Below, one piece after another: positions 40,794-49,538 of a DNA stretch of 64,000 nt. Source of the stretch: UBA11872 sp965198285 (GTDB taxonomy: Bacteria > Chloroflexota > UBA11872). Within the stretch, counting starts at the first letter, position 1. Each line of letters starts with the position of its first letter. The stretch lies in NCBI GenBank assembly GCA_965198285.1, contig OZ240251.1, positions 124,001 through 188,000 on the forward strand. Reading direction: 5' to 3'. Under the pieces are notes generated by a model. It searched no databases, had not been told where the DNA came from, and saw only the letters and a program-made list of their open reading frames with translations. A program made the position numbers and the translations under genes.

Positions 40794-42173
40794 TCAGGGA
40801 TCAGTGACCAAGGGTACGGTGGGCCACATGGCGCCCGGGTTCATGATGTTGTCGGGGTCGAAAGCGCGTTTGATCCGACGCATGGCGTCGAGCGTGGGCG
40901 GGTCGTATGCGCGATCCACGAACGGCTGTTTGACGCGCCCCAGTCCGTGCTCGCCGGAGAGGATGCCGCCGGCCGCGAGACCGGCGTCGGCCACCGTGGG
41001 CAGCAGGCTAAAGGCACGCTCACGCTCGTCGGGATCCGCCGGGTCGTAGAGCATGTTCGGGTGCAGGGTGCCGTCGGCCGCGTGGCCAAAGATCGCCGCC
41101 ACCACGTCGGCGTCGTCGGCAGCCTGTTTGATCGCCGTGAAGGTGGGCGCCAGCTGGGAGTACGGCACGCAGATGTCTTCACCGATCTTGGCCGGGCGGA
41201 TGCGGGCCAGCGAGGCCGTGATCCCGCGCCGTGCCTCCCACCAGCGCTCGGCGCGGGCCGGATCCACGCTGTCCAGCCCGCCGCCCGCGGAGCGGAGCAG
41301 GTCGTCCAGCGCTGCGGCTTCCTCGCGGACCTCCGCTTCGTCGCCGTCCAATTCGGCCAGCAGCAGCCCGCCCGCGTTGCGCGGGAACCCCCAGGGGCGC
41401 GAGCGCTCCAGCGACTCCACGGTGATGTCGTCCAGAAACTCGAGCTTGGCCGGGGTGATGCCGCTTTCCATGATCTCCGCAACCACGCGCAGCGCGGTTT
41501 CACCGTCCGGGAAGCTGGCCGCGCGCACGGCTCGGCGGGGCGGCAGGGGACGAAGCTGGAGCGTGATCTCGGTGACGATGCCGAGGGTGCCCTCTGAGCC
41601 GATGATCAGGTCGATCACGGCGTCGTCCACACCGCGCGTCAGACGCAGCAGCCCGTGGCGCGGCGTGACCACCCGCAGACCGATCACGGCGTCGCGGGTG
41701 ACGCCGTACTTGAAGGCGTAGGGGCCGCCGGCGTTGGTGGCCACGTTTCCGCCGATCGTGGCGGCCGCTTCGGACGAAGGATCGGGGGCGTAGAGCAGAC
41801 CGCGCTGCGCGGCGTAGGCACGGAAGTCGCGAGTGACGACGCCGGGTTCGACGCTGCCGCGCCGACGCACGGGGTCGAAGGCCGTGATGCGGCGCATGCG
41901 GTTGGTGTCGATCACCAGCGCCCCGTCGGGCGGTACCGCGGAGGCGGACAGACTGGTGGCGCCACCCCGCGCCAGGCAGGCAACGCCGTGCGCGACGGCC
42001 GCCGCCAGCGCATCGACGATGTGACGTTCGGTCTCAGCCATCACCACCGCACCCGGCGCGCCGCGATAGCCCATGGTCGCGTCGTAGCCGTAGGCCACCA
42101 GCTGGTCAGGGTCCACCAGGATGTGCGGGGCGTCGCTGCGCTGGCGGAGTTCGGCAATCAGGGGGCGGTTCAT
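40794..42173 (-). CDS. FAD-linked oxidase (glycolate oxidase GlcD-like)
   Basis: A 459-residue VAO-type flavoprotein. The FAD-binding part contains VACLARGGATSLSASAVPPDGALVIDTNRM, SSEAAATIGGNVATNAGGPYAFKYGVTRD and IIGSEGTLGIVTEITLQL; the C-terminal part ends FGHAADGTLHPNML and GGILSGEHGLGRVK, the family signature around the flavin. This class oxidises 2-hydroxy acids such as glycolate or D-lactate. ATG 42173 is the family start; the longer frame to 42437 is unsupported. It diverges from the metallopeptidase gene. No glcE or glcF is adjacent. Confidence 0.9.
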   Translation of the reverse strand: MNRPLIAELRQRSDAPHILVDPDQLVAYGYDATMGYRGAPGAVVMAETERHIVDALAAAVAHGVACLARGGATSLSASAVPPDGALVIDTNRMRRITAFDPVRRRGSVEPGVVTRDFRAYAAQRGLLYAPDPSSEAAATIGGNVATNAGGPYAFKYGVTRDAVIGLRVVTPRHGLLRLTRGVDDAVIDLIIGSEGTLGIVTEITLQLRPLPPRRAVRAASFPDGETALRVVAEIMESGITPAKLEFLDDITVESLERSRPWGFPRNAGGLLLAELDGDEAEVREEAAALDDLLRSAGGGLDSVDPARAERWWEARRGITASLARIRPAKIGEDICVPYSQLAPTFTAIKQAADDADVVAAIFGHAADGTLHPNMLYDPADPDERERAFSLLPTVADAGLAAGGILSGEHGLGRVKQPFVDRAYDPPTLDAMRRIKRAFDPDNIMNPGAMWPTVPLVTDP

Positions 42174-42319
42174 GGGGGCATGGTAGTGGTCTGTCCGGCA
42201 CGTACGGGATCGCGGCGCGACGCGGAAGGCGCCATCCAAAGCCACCTCTCCAGGCACTCCGTCGGGCCTGAGGCGCGGAAATTCTGGACGGAAGTGTTCG
42301 GTCTTTGTACGGTACATGA

Positions 42320-42859
42320 ATGATACGCCACCGGACGCTGCGGGAGATTCAGGTGGCCGCCGCGCTGCTGCGGCGGCGGGGCGGGCGGCCGGTCTCCGCG
42401 CCGATTCCGGACGCGGCCGCGTTAGCGCGCACCGCAACAGGGCTGCGCGTCTACGAGCGACCGTTGCCGCTGAGCATCCGAGGCCTGCTGGCCAGCACGG
42501 GCGACAGCCGCCCGGCCCTGGTGGTCAATGCGCGCCTAGTCCCTGCAGACCGAAACGTCAGCGCCGCCCACGAACTGGGGCACTGGGTACTGCACGCGGG
42601 CACCACAGGAGACGGCGCCACACGCGCCGAGCGGCGGCGTCAGGAATGGGAAGCGGATCGATTTGCGTTGGAACTGCTGCTGCCGGAAGAACTGGTTCGG
42701 CGGGCGCTAGCCGAGCGGCGTTGCTCAGTGGGAGCCGCGGCGTTGCGGCTGGGTGTTCGAGGAAGTTATCTGTCGCGTCGGATTCGTGAACTGAGGCGGG
42801 CGGATCAGCCCTTCTTCAGAAGGGGTAGCCCGGTGCGAGGGTTCTCGGACACGATGTAG
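42320..42859 (+). CDS. ImmA/IrrE-type metallo-endopeptidase
   Basis: A 179-residue M78-type zinc peptidase. The metal site is NVSAAHELGHWVLHAG (HExxH-type HELGH), with the later acid in RRRQEWEADRFALELLLPEE, the usual EAxxFA helix. Relatives cleave a repressor in response to DNA damage or act with an HTH partner, but no HTH gene is adjacent. ATG 42320 starts the frame. Its 3' end overlaps the convergent small gene by 55 bases. Confidence 0.85.
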   Translation: MIRHRTLREIQVAAALLRRRGGRPVSAPIPDAAALARTATGLRVYERPLPLSIRGLLASTGDSRPALVVNARLVPADRNVSAAHELGHWVLHAGTTGDGATRAERRRQEWEADRFALELLLPEELVRRALAERRCSVGAAALRLGVRGSYLSRRIRELRRADQPFFRRGSPVRGFSDTM

Positions 42860-43005
42860 CCCTCGGGCATCTCGTCGACCGCGCCCTTGCCCACCGACTT
42901 GGCGAAGTAGTAGATGCGCTGTTGACGACCGCCTCGCAGCGTCACTACTCGCGAATGAAGGTGGTACGTATGTCCAGACTTCTTACTGATCACGCTATAC
43001 GCCAC
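42805..43005 (-). CDS. Conserved small protein of unknown function
   Basis: A 66-residue basic protein: SKKSGHTYHLHSRVVTLRGGRQQRIYYFAKSVGKGAVDEMPEGYIVSENPRTGLPLLKK. The PEGY..SENPRTGLP ending and the strand pattern suggest a real compact beta fold; I believe similar short proteins occur in Chloroflexota, but no function is known. Its 3' end overlaps the end of the metallopeptidase gene in antisense. Confidence 0.7.
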   Translation of the reverse strand: MAYSVISKKSGHTYHLHSRVVTLRGGRQQRIYYFAKSVGKGAVDEMPEGYIVSENPRTGLPLLKKG

Positions 43006-43253
43006 GAGCTGCCCTCCAAAGTGCGCCGCACCAAGCTCTAGTGCCGGATGGGGAGCATACCGTCAAAGCGGGGCGGTACAAAGCACGATTCGCCGCGCCT
43101 GGGTGGGCGGTGGCCAGTCGCCAGTCGTCAGCGGCGAGTGAAGAGCAGCTGTGCGAGGGGCCGGTGCTTGATGATCGGGACAGGCGATCCGGTCTTTCGC
43201 CGGGGCCAAGGGTCGGTGAGACTGGGCGCGGCGCTGCGCAGCACTGATGCCCA

Positions 43254-44054
43254 TTGACACACGCACCGATTCCGTGGGTTCCGCTGCGCGCGCCGGTCAT
43301 CCGGTTGCAGCTGCGCGCACACGGGCTCAACGCTCCGGTGACGGTGGCAGACCGGACCGGGTCGACCCAGGACGACGCGCTGGCGGGTTTGCGGGCGGGC
43401 GCGCCGCATGGCGCGGTCTATGCAGCCGAGCGCCAGTCGCGGGGGCGCGGGCGTCGCGGGCGCCGCTGGCTGACGACGCCCGGCGGGTTGCTGTTCTCGG
43501 TGATCGTTCGCAACGGTCCCGCAGACCCAGAGTCGACCGGACGCCTCACCATCGCCGCCGCGGTGGGCACGGTTCGGGCCATCCAAACGTGCGCGGGCGC
43601 CTCGGCGTCCATCAAGTGGCCGAACGATCTGGTCTTCGGTCAGGCCAAGGCCGGGGGCGTTCTGGTTGAGACCCACGGGGACGCCGCGGTGGTGGGCGTT
43701 GGGCTAAATGTCTTCAGCGGGGCTGGGATGGCCGAAGGACAGCCCACGACAGCCGTGGCCGCCTATGCAACCCGACCCTTTGACCGAAACGAACTACTGG
43801 CGGCCTGTGTGGTCGAGATGCTGCAATGCCAGGCGGCGGAGGGCGCCGCGTGGGACGCGGTCCATACGGAATGGGTCCAGCGGTCGATGCTGCTGAGGCG
43901 CGAGGTCGAGGTGAGCGGAACGGCTCAGGCGCGCGGCCGGGTGGAAGGCTACGATCCCGACGGCACGCTACGCCTGCGCGAAGCGGGCGGCGGTCTGCGA
44001 CGGATCCGAACCGGCGACGTCACGCTGCGGCTGGCGGCGGACGCCGAGTCCTGA
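43254..44054 (+). CDS. birA: Biotin-protein ligase
   Basis: A 266-residue biotin-[acetyl-CoA carboxylase] ligase without the N-terminal DNA-binding domain. Motifs: TGSTQDDALAGL, RQSRGRGRRGRRW (biotinyl-AMP loop), GGLLFSVIVR, IKWPNDLVFGQAKAGGVLVE and VVGVGLNV; the C-terminal SH3-like part is short. It attaches biotin to carboxylase carrier proteins. The start is TTG 43254 with no clear ribosome site; another TTG lies at 43308. Its TGA overlaps a CTG that may start the next gene. Confidence 0.9.
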   Translation: MTHAPIPWVPLRAPVIRLQLRAHGLNAPVTVADRTGSTQDDALAGLRAGAPHGAVYAAERQSRGRGRRGRRWLTTPGGLLFSVIVRNGPADPESTGRLTIAAAVGTVRAIQTCAGASASIKWPNDLVFGQAKAGGVLVETHGDAAVVGVGLNVFSGAGMAEGQPTTAVAAYATRPFDRNELLAACVVEMLQCQAAEGAAWDAVHTEWVQRSMLLRREVEVSGTAQARGRVEGYDPDGTLRLREAGGGLRRIRTGDVTLRLAADAES

Positions 44055-47000
44055 CGCGCACCGGCGGCCGCAAGACTCTGCCGCAGTCGGCGACGCGGAC
44101 GGCGCTGCGAGGAGTCACTCGGCTTACCCAGTCCGTTCTGACCCTCGAGACTGCCGCGATTGCCGCCGTTCTGGCCCTGGGCGCGGCGCTTCGGTTTGTG
44201 GGCCTTGACTGGGACCACGGACACCACCAGCACCCCGACGAACGTTTCCTGAGCCTGGTGCTCACGCAGATCCAACCGGCGCCGGACCTGCGGACGTATT
44301 TCGATCCCGGCCAGTCGCCCTTGAACCCATTCAACCACGAGGTGTCGTTCTTCGTTTACGGCACATTGCCGCTGTTCCTGGTCGAGTCCGTCGCTCGCGC
44401 GTTGGGCCGCAGTGGATACGACGAGGCCTACCTGGTGGGGCGAGCGCTCTCGGCGCTATTCGACCTGGGAACGGTGCTGCTGGTCTACCTGCTGGGTCGT
44501 CGGCTGCTGGGCGCGTGGCCGGCCGTGATCGCGGCGACGCTGCTGGCGCTGGCGGTGCACTCGATTCAGATTGCCCAATTCTTCGCCGTCGATACCTTCG
44601 CCACCTTCTTTGCGACGCTCACGCTCTGGCTGCTGGTTCGCTACATAAACTCCGGCGACGCGCGCAGCCTGGGACTGGCCGGCATCGCCGCGGGCCTGGC
44701 GATGGCCAGCAAGCTGAGCACCGGTTTGCTGCTGGCGCTGTTCGCGGGCTGGTGGGCACTGACGGTTGTGCGCGAGGCCGTGCTCAGCGACACCTGGGCG
44801 CGTCGCGGGTCGTGGCTGGCGAATGCGGGCGCGTTCGGCGTCTTCGCGGCGCTGACCTTACGACTGTTTCAGCCCTACGCGTTCGCCGAGGCCTGGCCCT
44901 GGGATTGGCGGCCGGCCCCGGAGTTCACGAACGCACTGGCGCAACAACAAGCCATCCAGACGGGCACGCTGGACTGGCCGCCGGGCATCCAGTGGGCGGG
45001 CACGGCGGCCTGGCTCTATCCGCTCGAACAGATCGTGCGCTGGGGAGCAGGCCCGGCGTTCGGCCTGGCGGCGCTGGCGGGTTTGGGCCTGACGGCGGTG
45101 GCGTGGTGGCGCACGCGAGAGCACGTCCTGGCGCTGCCGCTAGCCTGGGGCGGGCTCAACGTCCTGGTCTTCGGCGCGTTCGTGCTCAAGACCATGCGCT
45201 ACTTCCACCCGGTTTACCCGGTGCTGGCGCTGGTGACCGCCTGGATGTTCGCCTGGGGCTGGAAGCGCCGCGAGCGACTGAGCGGCCTGGCGGGCTGGGG
45301 CGTCGGCGCAGCGCTGGTCGTGGTGCTGGGGGCGACAGTGCTGTGGGCGCTGGCCTTTGTGCAGATCTACGGGCGCGACCACACGCGGGCGGCGGCGTCC
45401 GAATTCATCCACGCCAATGCGGCACCCGGGACCACGATTGCCGTCGAGCACTGGGACGACGAGCTGCCACTGCCGCTTAACGGACTGGACCCGGACCGAT
45501 TCACGCACGTGCAGTTGCGGATTTACGACCCGGACGACGAGGCGAAGCGTGCACATCTGATCCAGACCCTGAGCCAGGCGGACCTGGTGGTGCTGGCAAG
45601 CGACCGGGGCGCCGCCACGATCCCGCGGATGCCGCAGCGCTACCCGCTGACAGGTCGCTACTACGCGGCACTGGATGACGGCTCGCTGGGGTTCGACCTG
45701 CTGGCGCGCTTCGAGTCGCGCCCCTCGCTGGGTCCCTGGGTCATCGATGACCGGGCGGCCGAAGAGGCCTTTACGGTCTACGACCACCCCAGAGTCTCGA
45801 TCTATGGGCGTCGAGGCGGCGAGACGACTGCCGATATCCAGCGTGAACTGGGGGCCGTCGACCTGCGCGGTGTTACGCAGGTACTGCCCAAGGACGCCAT
45901 CACGCGGCGCACGGACCTGACAGCGGCCGAGGCGGGTCGTGTTGAAGCGCAGGCCGGCTGGCCCGCCCAGTTTCAGGAACGGCCGCTGCGTGGGGCCGAG
46001 GCGACGGTGGCGTGGTTCGCTGCGGTGTGGCTGGCCGGGCTGCTGGCCTGGCCGCTGGTCTGGCTGGCGCTGCGGCGACTGCCCGACCGGGGCTACGCGG
46101 CGGCGCGAGTGCTGGGACCGGCGGTGACGGTTTTACCAGCCTGGTGGCTGGCCAGTACAGGCGTGATGCGCTTCGATACGCCGGCGGTTCTGGTTGGCAC
46201 GGGCCTGGTGGCCGCGGCCGCCGCCGTCGTGCTGTGGCGCCAACAGGCCGAGTTGCGCCGCTCAGTGACGGGCGCGGCACGGCCGATTCTGTTGACCGAG
46301 GCGCTGACGCTCCTGGCCTTCGGCGCCATGCTGATGCTGCGGATGCGCAACCCCGACCTCTGGCACCCGGTCTTCGGCGGCGAAAAGCCAATGGACTTCG
46401 CGCATCTCAACGCGGTGATCCGCAGCCCTACATTCCCGCCGCACGATCCCTGGTACGCCGGCAGCCGGCTGAATTACTACTACCTGGGCCACGTGTCCAC
46501 GGCGGCTCTGGCCAAGACGCTGGGCGTGGTTCCGGCCACGGCCTACAACCTTGCCGTGGCCGGCGCGTTTGCGGCCGCGGTGGCTGCGGTGTTCGGGGCT
46601 GTGTCGGGCCTGTGGTCGCTGCTGGGCCGGCGCTGGCTTGAGGCCGCCGCGGTTGGGCTCGGAGCGGTGGCGCTGGTGCTCCTGGCCGGAAACCTGCACG
46701 CGGGCCTGCAACTGGCGGTGTTCGCGCAGCTCAAGGCCGGCGACACGGGAATCGCCGCTCTGGAGCTACCCAGCCTGCTGCTCGACGGCGGTCTGGCCCA
46801 GGCGTTCGACTTCTGGGCCGCGACGCGGGTGATCCCCAGGACGGTGAACGAGTTTCCCTGGTTCACATTCATGTACGGCGACCTGCATCCGCACATGATG
46901 AACTTCGCCAATACCGGCGCGGCGCTGATTGGAGCGGCGGCGATCGTGGGTGTGGGCGAGGCCGCGCGGCGTAGTCGCGCGACTGGATGGCGTCCGTGGG

Positions 47001-48328
47001 CGGCGGTGCTGGCGTTCCAGACGTTCGTGCTGGCGCTGCATAGGGTCGTCAACCCGTGGGACTACCCGACCTACGCCGTCATCACGCTCGCCGCCCTGGG
47101 CTATGCGGTCTGGCGCGGTGGCCGGCTCGGTCCGCGCGCAATGGTCGCGACCATGCTGGGGGCCGGAGTGGGGCTGACCGTGACCTCACAGCTTCTGTTC
47201 CAGCCGTTTCATTCGGCGTACGTGGACTTCTACGGCGGCCTGAATCCCACGCCGACAACCACCCCGGCAGCGCAATGGCTGCTGATCTTCGGGCTGCCGG
47301 TGGCGGTGCTCGCGTCCTATGCCGCGCTGGTCGTGTTCGAGAACTGGCGGATGGGGCCGGCGCGGGGCGCCCTGCTGGCGGTAGGCGCCACGGCGGCGGG
47401 GCTGCTCATGGCAGGACTAATAGGTGCAGGCGCCGACTGGTCAACCCGCGCCCTCATCGTCGGACTGCTGATCCTGGCAGCCAGCGCCGCCTGGTGCGTG
47501 CGACATGAACCGGTGACGCTGGCGCCGCTGGCGCTGCTGCTGGCCGGCGTGGGGCTGACGGCGGCGCCCGAATTCATCGTGGTACGTGACGACATCGGGC
47601 GCCTGAACACCATCTTTAAGTCCTACCTGCAAGCCTGGACGCTGCTGGGGCTGGGCGCGGCGCTGGCCGTGCCGTACTTGGTACGAGCGCTGAGGCCGAG
47701 GCACGGCGCCCGCTTCGGGCTGGCGCGGGCGGTCTGGGCCGGGGGTCTGGCGCTGCTGGCGGCCACGGCGCTGGCCTATCCGCTGCTGGCCACGCCGCAC
47801 AAGCTGAACCTGCGCATCCAGCCCCTGCCCGCCACGCTGGACGGCGAGGCGTATCTGGACGGCGGCCGGATTCACGATCAGGGTGTGCCGGTCGAGTTGA
47901 GCGCCGACCGCCGCGCCATCAATTGGCTTCGCACCCACGTGGAAGGCGCGCCGGTGCTGGCGGAGACCCCGACCACGATCTACCGCTGGGGCGGACGGGT
48001 CTCGGTGTACACGGGATTGCCCACGCTGATCGCCTGGGACTGGCACGCGAAACAGCAGCACTGGGGCTATGTGCACGAGGTTGAGGCTCGCTTCGACGAC
48101 GCGCGCGAGCTGTTCGCGACCAGGGATGTCCGGCGCGCGCTGGCGCTGCTCTCGACGTTCAACGTCGGTCTGATCTACGTTGGTGAACTGGAACGGAGCA
48201 TTTATGCGGCAGAGTCGTTGGCAAAGTTCGACCGGATGGAAGAGCTTGGGGTACGCGCGGTGTACCGCGACGGCGGTACGGTGATCTATCGCGTGGAACC
48301 CAGCAGTCAGTCCCCGCCGGCCGGATAA
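44051..48328 (+). CDS. Giant membrane protein: GT39-like glycosyltransferase fused to DUF2298 (Chlor_Arch_YYY)
   Basis: A polytopic protein of about 1,425 residues. The N-terminal half resembles family 39 (PMT-like) glycosyltransferases: GHHQHPDERF in the first loop (the catalytic acid pair region), then AVHSIQIAQFFAVDTFATFF, MASKLSTGL and a periplasmic section up to about 640. The C-terminal half is DUF2298, with FGGEKPMDFAHLNAVIRSPTFPPHDPWYAGSRLNYYYLGH and FMYGDLHPHMM, and a final segment with RRAINWLRTHV. It probably moves sugars from polyprenyl-phosphate donors onto an exported acceptor; this is inference. The frame has no ATG, GTG or TTG in the plausible interval; CTG 44051, overlapping the birA stop (CTGA), is the best placed, otherwise ATG 43871 inside birA. 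Confidence 0.82.
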   Translation: MTRTGGRKTLPQSATRTALRGVTRLTQSVLTLETAAIAAVLALGAALRFVGLDWDHGHHQHPDERFLSLVLTQIQPAPDLRTYFDPGQSPLNPFNHEVSFFVYGTLPLFLVESVARALGRSGYDEAYLVGRALSALFDLGTVLLVYLLGRRLLGAWPAVIAATLLALAVHSIQIAQFFAVDTFATFFATLTLWLLVRYINSGDARSLGLAGIAAGLAMASKLSTGLLLALFAGWWALTVVREAVLSDTWARRGSWLANAGAFGVFAALTLRLFQPYAFAEAWPWDWRPAPEFTNALAQQQAIQTGTLDWPPGIQWAGTAAWLYPLEQIVRWGAGPAFGLAALAGLGLTAVAWWRTREHVLALPLAWGGLNVLVFGAFVLKTMRYFHPVYPVLALVTAWMFAWGWKRRERLSGLAGWGVGAALVVVLGATVLWALAFVQIYGRDHTRAAASEFIHANAAPGTTIAVEHWDDELPLPLNGLDPDRFTHVQLRIYDPDDEAKRAHLIQTLSQADLVVLASDRGAATIPRMPQRYPLTGRYYAALDDGSLGFDLLARFESRPSLGPWVIDDRAAEEAFTVYDHPRVSIYGRRGGETTADIQRELGAVDLRGVTQVLPKDAITRRTDLTAAEAGRVEAQAGWPAQFQERPLRGAEATVAWFAAVWLAGLLAWPLVWLALRRLPDRGYAAARVLGPAVTVLPAWWLASTGVMRFDTPAVLVGTGLVAAAAAVVLWRQQAELRRSVTGAARPILLTEALTLLAFGAMLMLRMRNPDLWHPVFGGEKPMDFAHLNAVIRSPTFPPHDPWYAGSRLNYYYLGHVSTAALAKTLGVVPATAYNLAVAGAFAAAVAAVFGAVSGLWSLLGRRWLEAAAVGLGAVALVLLAGNLHAGLQLAVFAQLKAGDTGIAALELPSLLLDGGLAQAFDFWAATRVIPRTVNEFPWFTFMYGDLHPHMMNFANTGAALIGAAAIVGVGEAARRSRATGWRPWAAVLAFQTFVLALHRVVNPWDYPTYAVITLAALGYAVWRGGRLGPRAMVATMLGAGVGLTVTSQLLFQPFHSAYVDFYGGLNPTPTTTPAAQWLLIFGLPVAVLASYAALVVFENWRMGPARGALLAVGATAAGLLMAGLIGAGADWSTRALIVGLLILAASAAWCVRHEPVTLAPLALLLAGVGLTAAPEFIVVRDDIGRLNTIFKSYLQAWTLLGLGAALAVPYLVRALRPRHGARFGLARAVWAGGLALLAATALAYPLLATPHKLNLRIQPLPATLDGEAYLDGGRIHDQGVPVELSADRRAINWLRTHVEGAPVLAETPTTIYRWGGRVSVYTGLPTLIAWDWHAKQQHWGYVHEVEARFDDARELFATRDVRRALALLSTFNVGLIYVGELERSIYAAESLAKFDRMEELGVRAVYRDGGTVIYRVEPSSQSPPAG

Positions 48329-48365
48329 TGGACGCGTCGGCGGTGATGCGAAGGGAAAGCCTGAC

Positions 48366-48713
48366 ATGGCAGCGCAACTCCTGAGCCGCGTGGTCTTGCA
48401 GCAGGTGACGCAACAGGTGCTGCCGCGGGTCATCCAGCAGCTGCCCGCACTGATGGCGCGGACGCAGCCCGGGGCGCCTCAGCAGGCGCCGGTATCGGAC
48501 CTGGCGCGAATGAACGCCCTGGCGATTGGCGAGTTGCGCACCGGTCTCGGGCAAGCGCAGGCGCGCGCCGAGCGCCAGGCGGCCCGGATGGACCGCCTGG
48601 AGCAGCAGGCTGGCTGGCGGCGTACGGCGCTGACATTCGCCACGGCCGTCGTGGCGTACGGCATTGGGTTTGGCACCGCAATTGTCCTGGCGCTGTTGGG
48701 CGCGTTTGGCTAG
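48366..48713 (+). CDS. Small amphipathic/coiled-coil protein with C-terminal membrane helix
   Basis: A 115-residue protein. The first 30 residues are amphipathic (LLSRVVLQQVTQQVLPRVIQQLPALM), a Pro/Gln linker follows, then a helical stretch (LGQAQARAERQAARMDRLEQQ) and a C-terminal membrane helix (FATAVVAYGIGFGTAIVLALLGAF). The layout recalls other small anchored coiled-coil proteins in this window. It lies 37 bases after the giant membrane protein gene and may be cotranscribed. Unknown function. Confidence 0.6.
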   Translation: MAAQLLSRVVLQQVTQQVLPRVIQQLPALMARTQPGAPQQAPVSDLARMNALAIGELRTGLGQAQARAERQAARMDRLEQQAGWRRTALTFATAVVAYGIGFGTAIVLALLGAFG

Positions 48714-48726
48714 ATCGGGGAACACG

Positions 48727-49512
48727 GTGCGACGCTGGAACATCGGGCACGGCGGGGGCCGAGTGGCTCCGTCGGGAGCGAATCGTCGTGTCCCCGCTGA
48801 CCTGACCGGCGCGTTTGCCCAGGTGACGGGCGCGCTTGCGGACGACCCGAACCTGATCACCACGCTGGATGTGGTGGACACCCTCAACGAGATGGTGGAG
48901 GGCGTGCATCCAATCCTGCGCTGTCCCAGCGGCTGCGCACGCTGTTGCTATCAGCAGGTCTTTGTGAGTGAAGAGGAATGGGCCATCGTCCTGCGCGCGC
49001 TGCATAGCGACTCCACGGCCGACGAGCGGCGCCGAATCGTACGGCGCGCTCGCCGACTGCTCGACCGCAAGCGCGGCCCGCTGCGTCGCGCGCTGCGCGC
49101 CCGCAGCCTCGAGGATCTCAATCGGCTGACCGCGAGCGTGGACCGGCGACGCACCCAGCGCTGCGTGCTGCTGACCAATGACAACCGTTGTGCCGGGTAC
49201 AGCGGACGCCCCATGGTCTGCCGCGCGTTCGGGCGTGTCACACACAGCGTCGACCACCCCATGCTCTGCAAGATCTTTCTGGACCGGCTGGCGGACGCTG
49301 GCACGTCGCACCGTGATCTCCAACTGGCCGATTTTGGCCCCGTTCGCTATGCCTATTTGCTGTCCGGACCGGAGAATCAGCGCTGGAGCTTGCTGGCGGT
49401 CTTCGTGGCACTGCACGTCGACGCGGACGGCGATCTCCTGCGCGAGCCACAGCCGCTGCCGCGCGACGGCAGCTGGCCGGCGCTGACCCGCGAGGAGATT
49501 GCCCTCTTTTGA
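48727..49512 (+). CDS. YkgJ-like cysteine-cluster protein
   Basis: A 261-residue protein with the Cys-rich Zn/Fe-binding signature of the YkgJ/CxxCxxCC group: RCPSGCARCCYQQVFV and, 85 residues later, NRCAGYSGRPMVCRAFG. Members coordinate zinc or a metal cluster; their function is not established. GTG 48727 is preceded by GGGGA. The TGA stop overlaps a TTG that can start selB, so the two are probably cotranslated. A possible link to selenium or redox chemistry is inference from that coupling. Confidence 0.82.
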   Translation: MRRWNIGHGGGRVAPSGANRRVPADLTGAFAQVTGALADDPNLITTLDVVDTLNEMVEGVHPILRCPSGCARCCYQQVFVSEEEWAIVLRALHSDSTADERRRIVRRARRLLDRKRGPLRRALRARSLEDLNRLTASVDRRRTQRCVLLTNDNRCAGYSGRPMVCRAFGRVTHSVDHPMLCKIFLDRLADAGTSHRDLQLADFGPVRYAYLLSGPENQRWSLLAVFVALHVDADGDLLREPQPLPRDGSWPALTREEIALF

Positions 49513-49538
49513 CAGGGTCCCCGGACGCGCCGACCCCA

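Noticed and set aside
43100..43150. Short repeat CCAGTCGCCAG shared with the region near 53915
   Set aside because: Only about a dozen bases are identical and no longer alignment could be supported.
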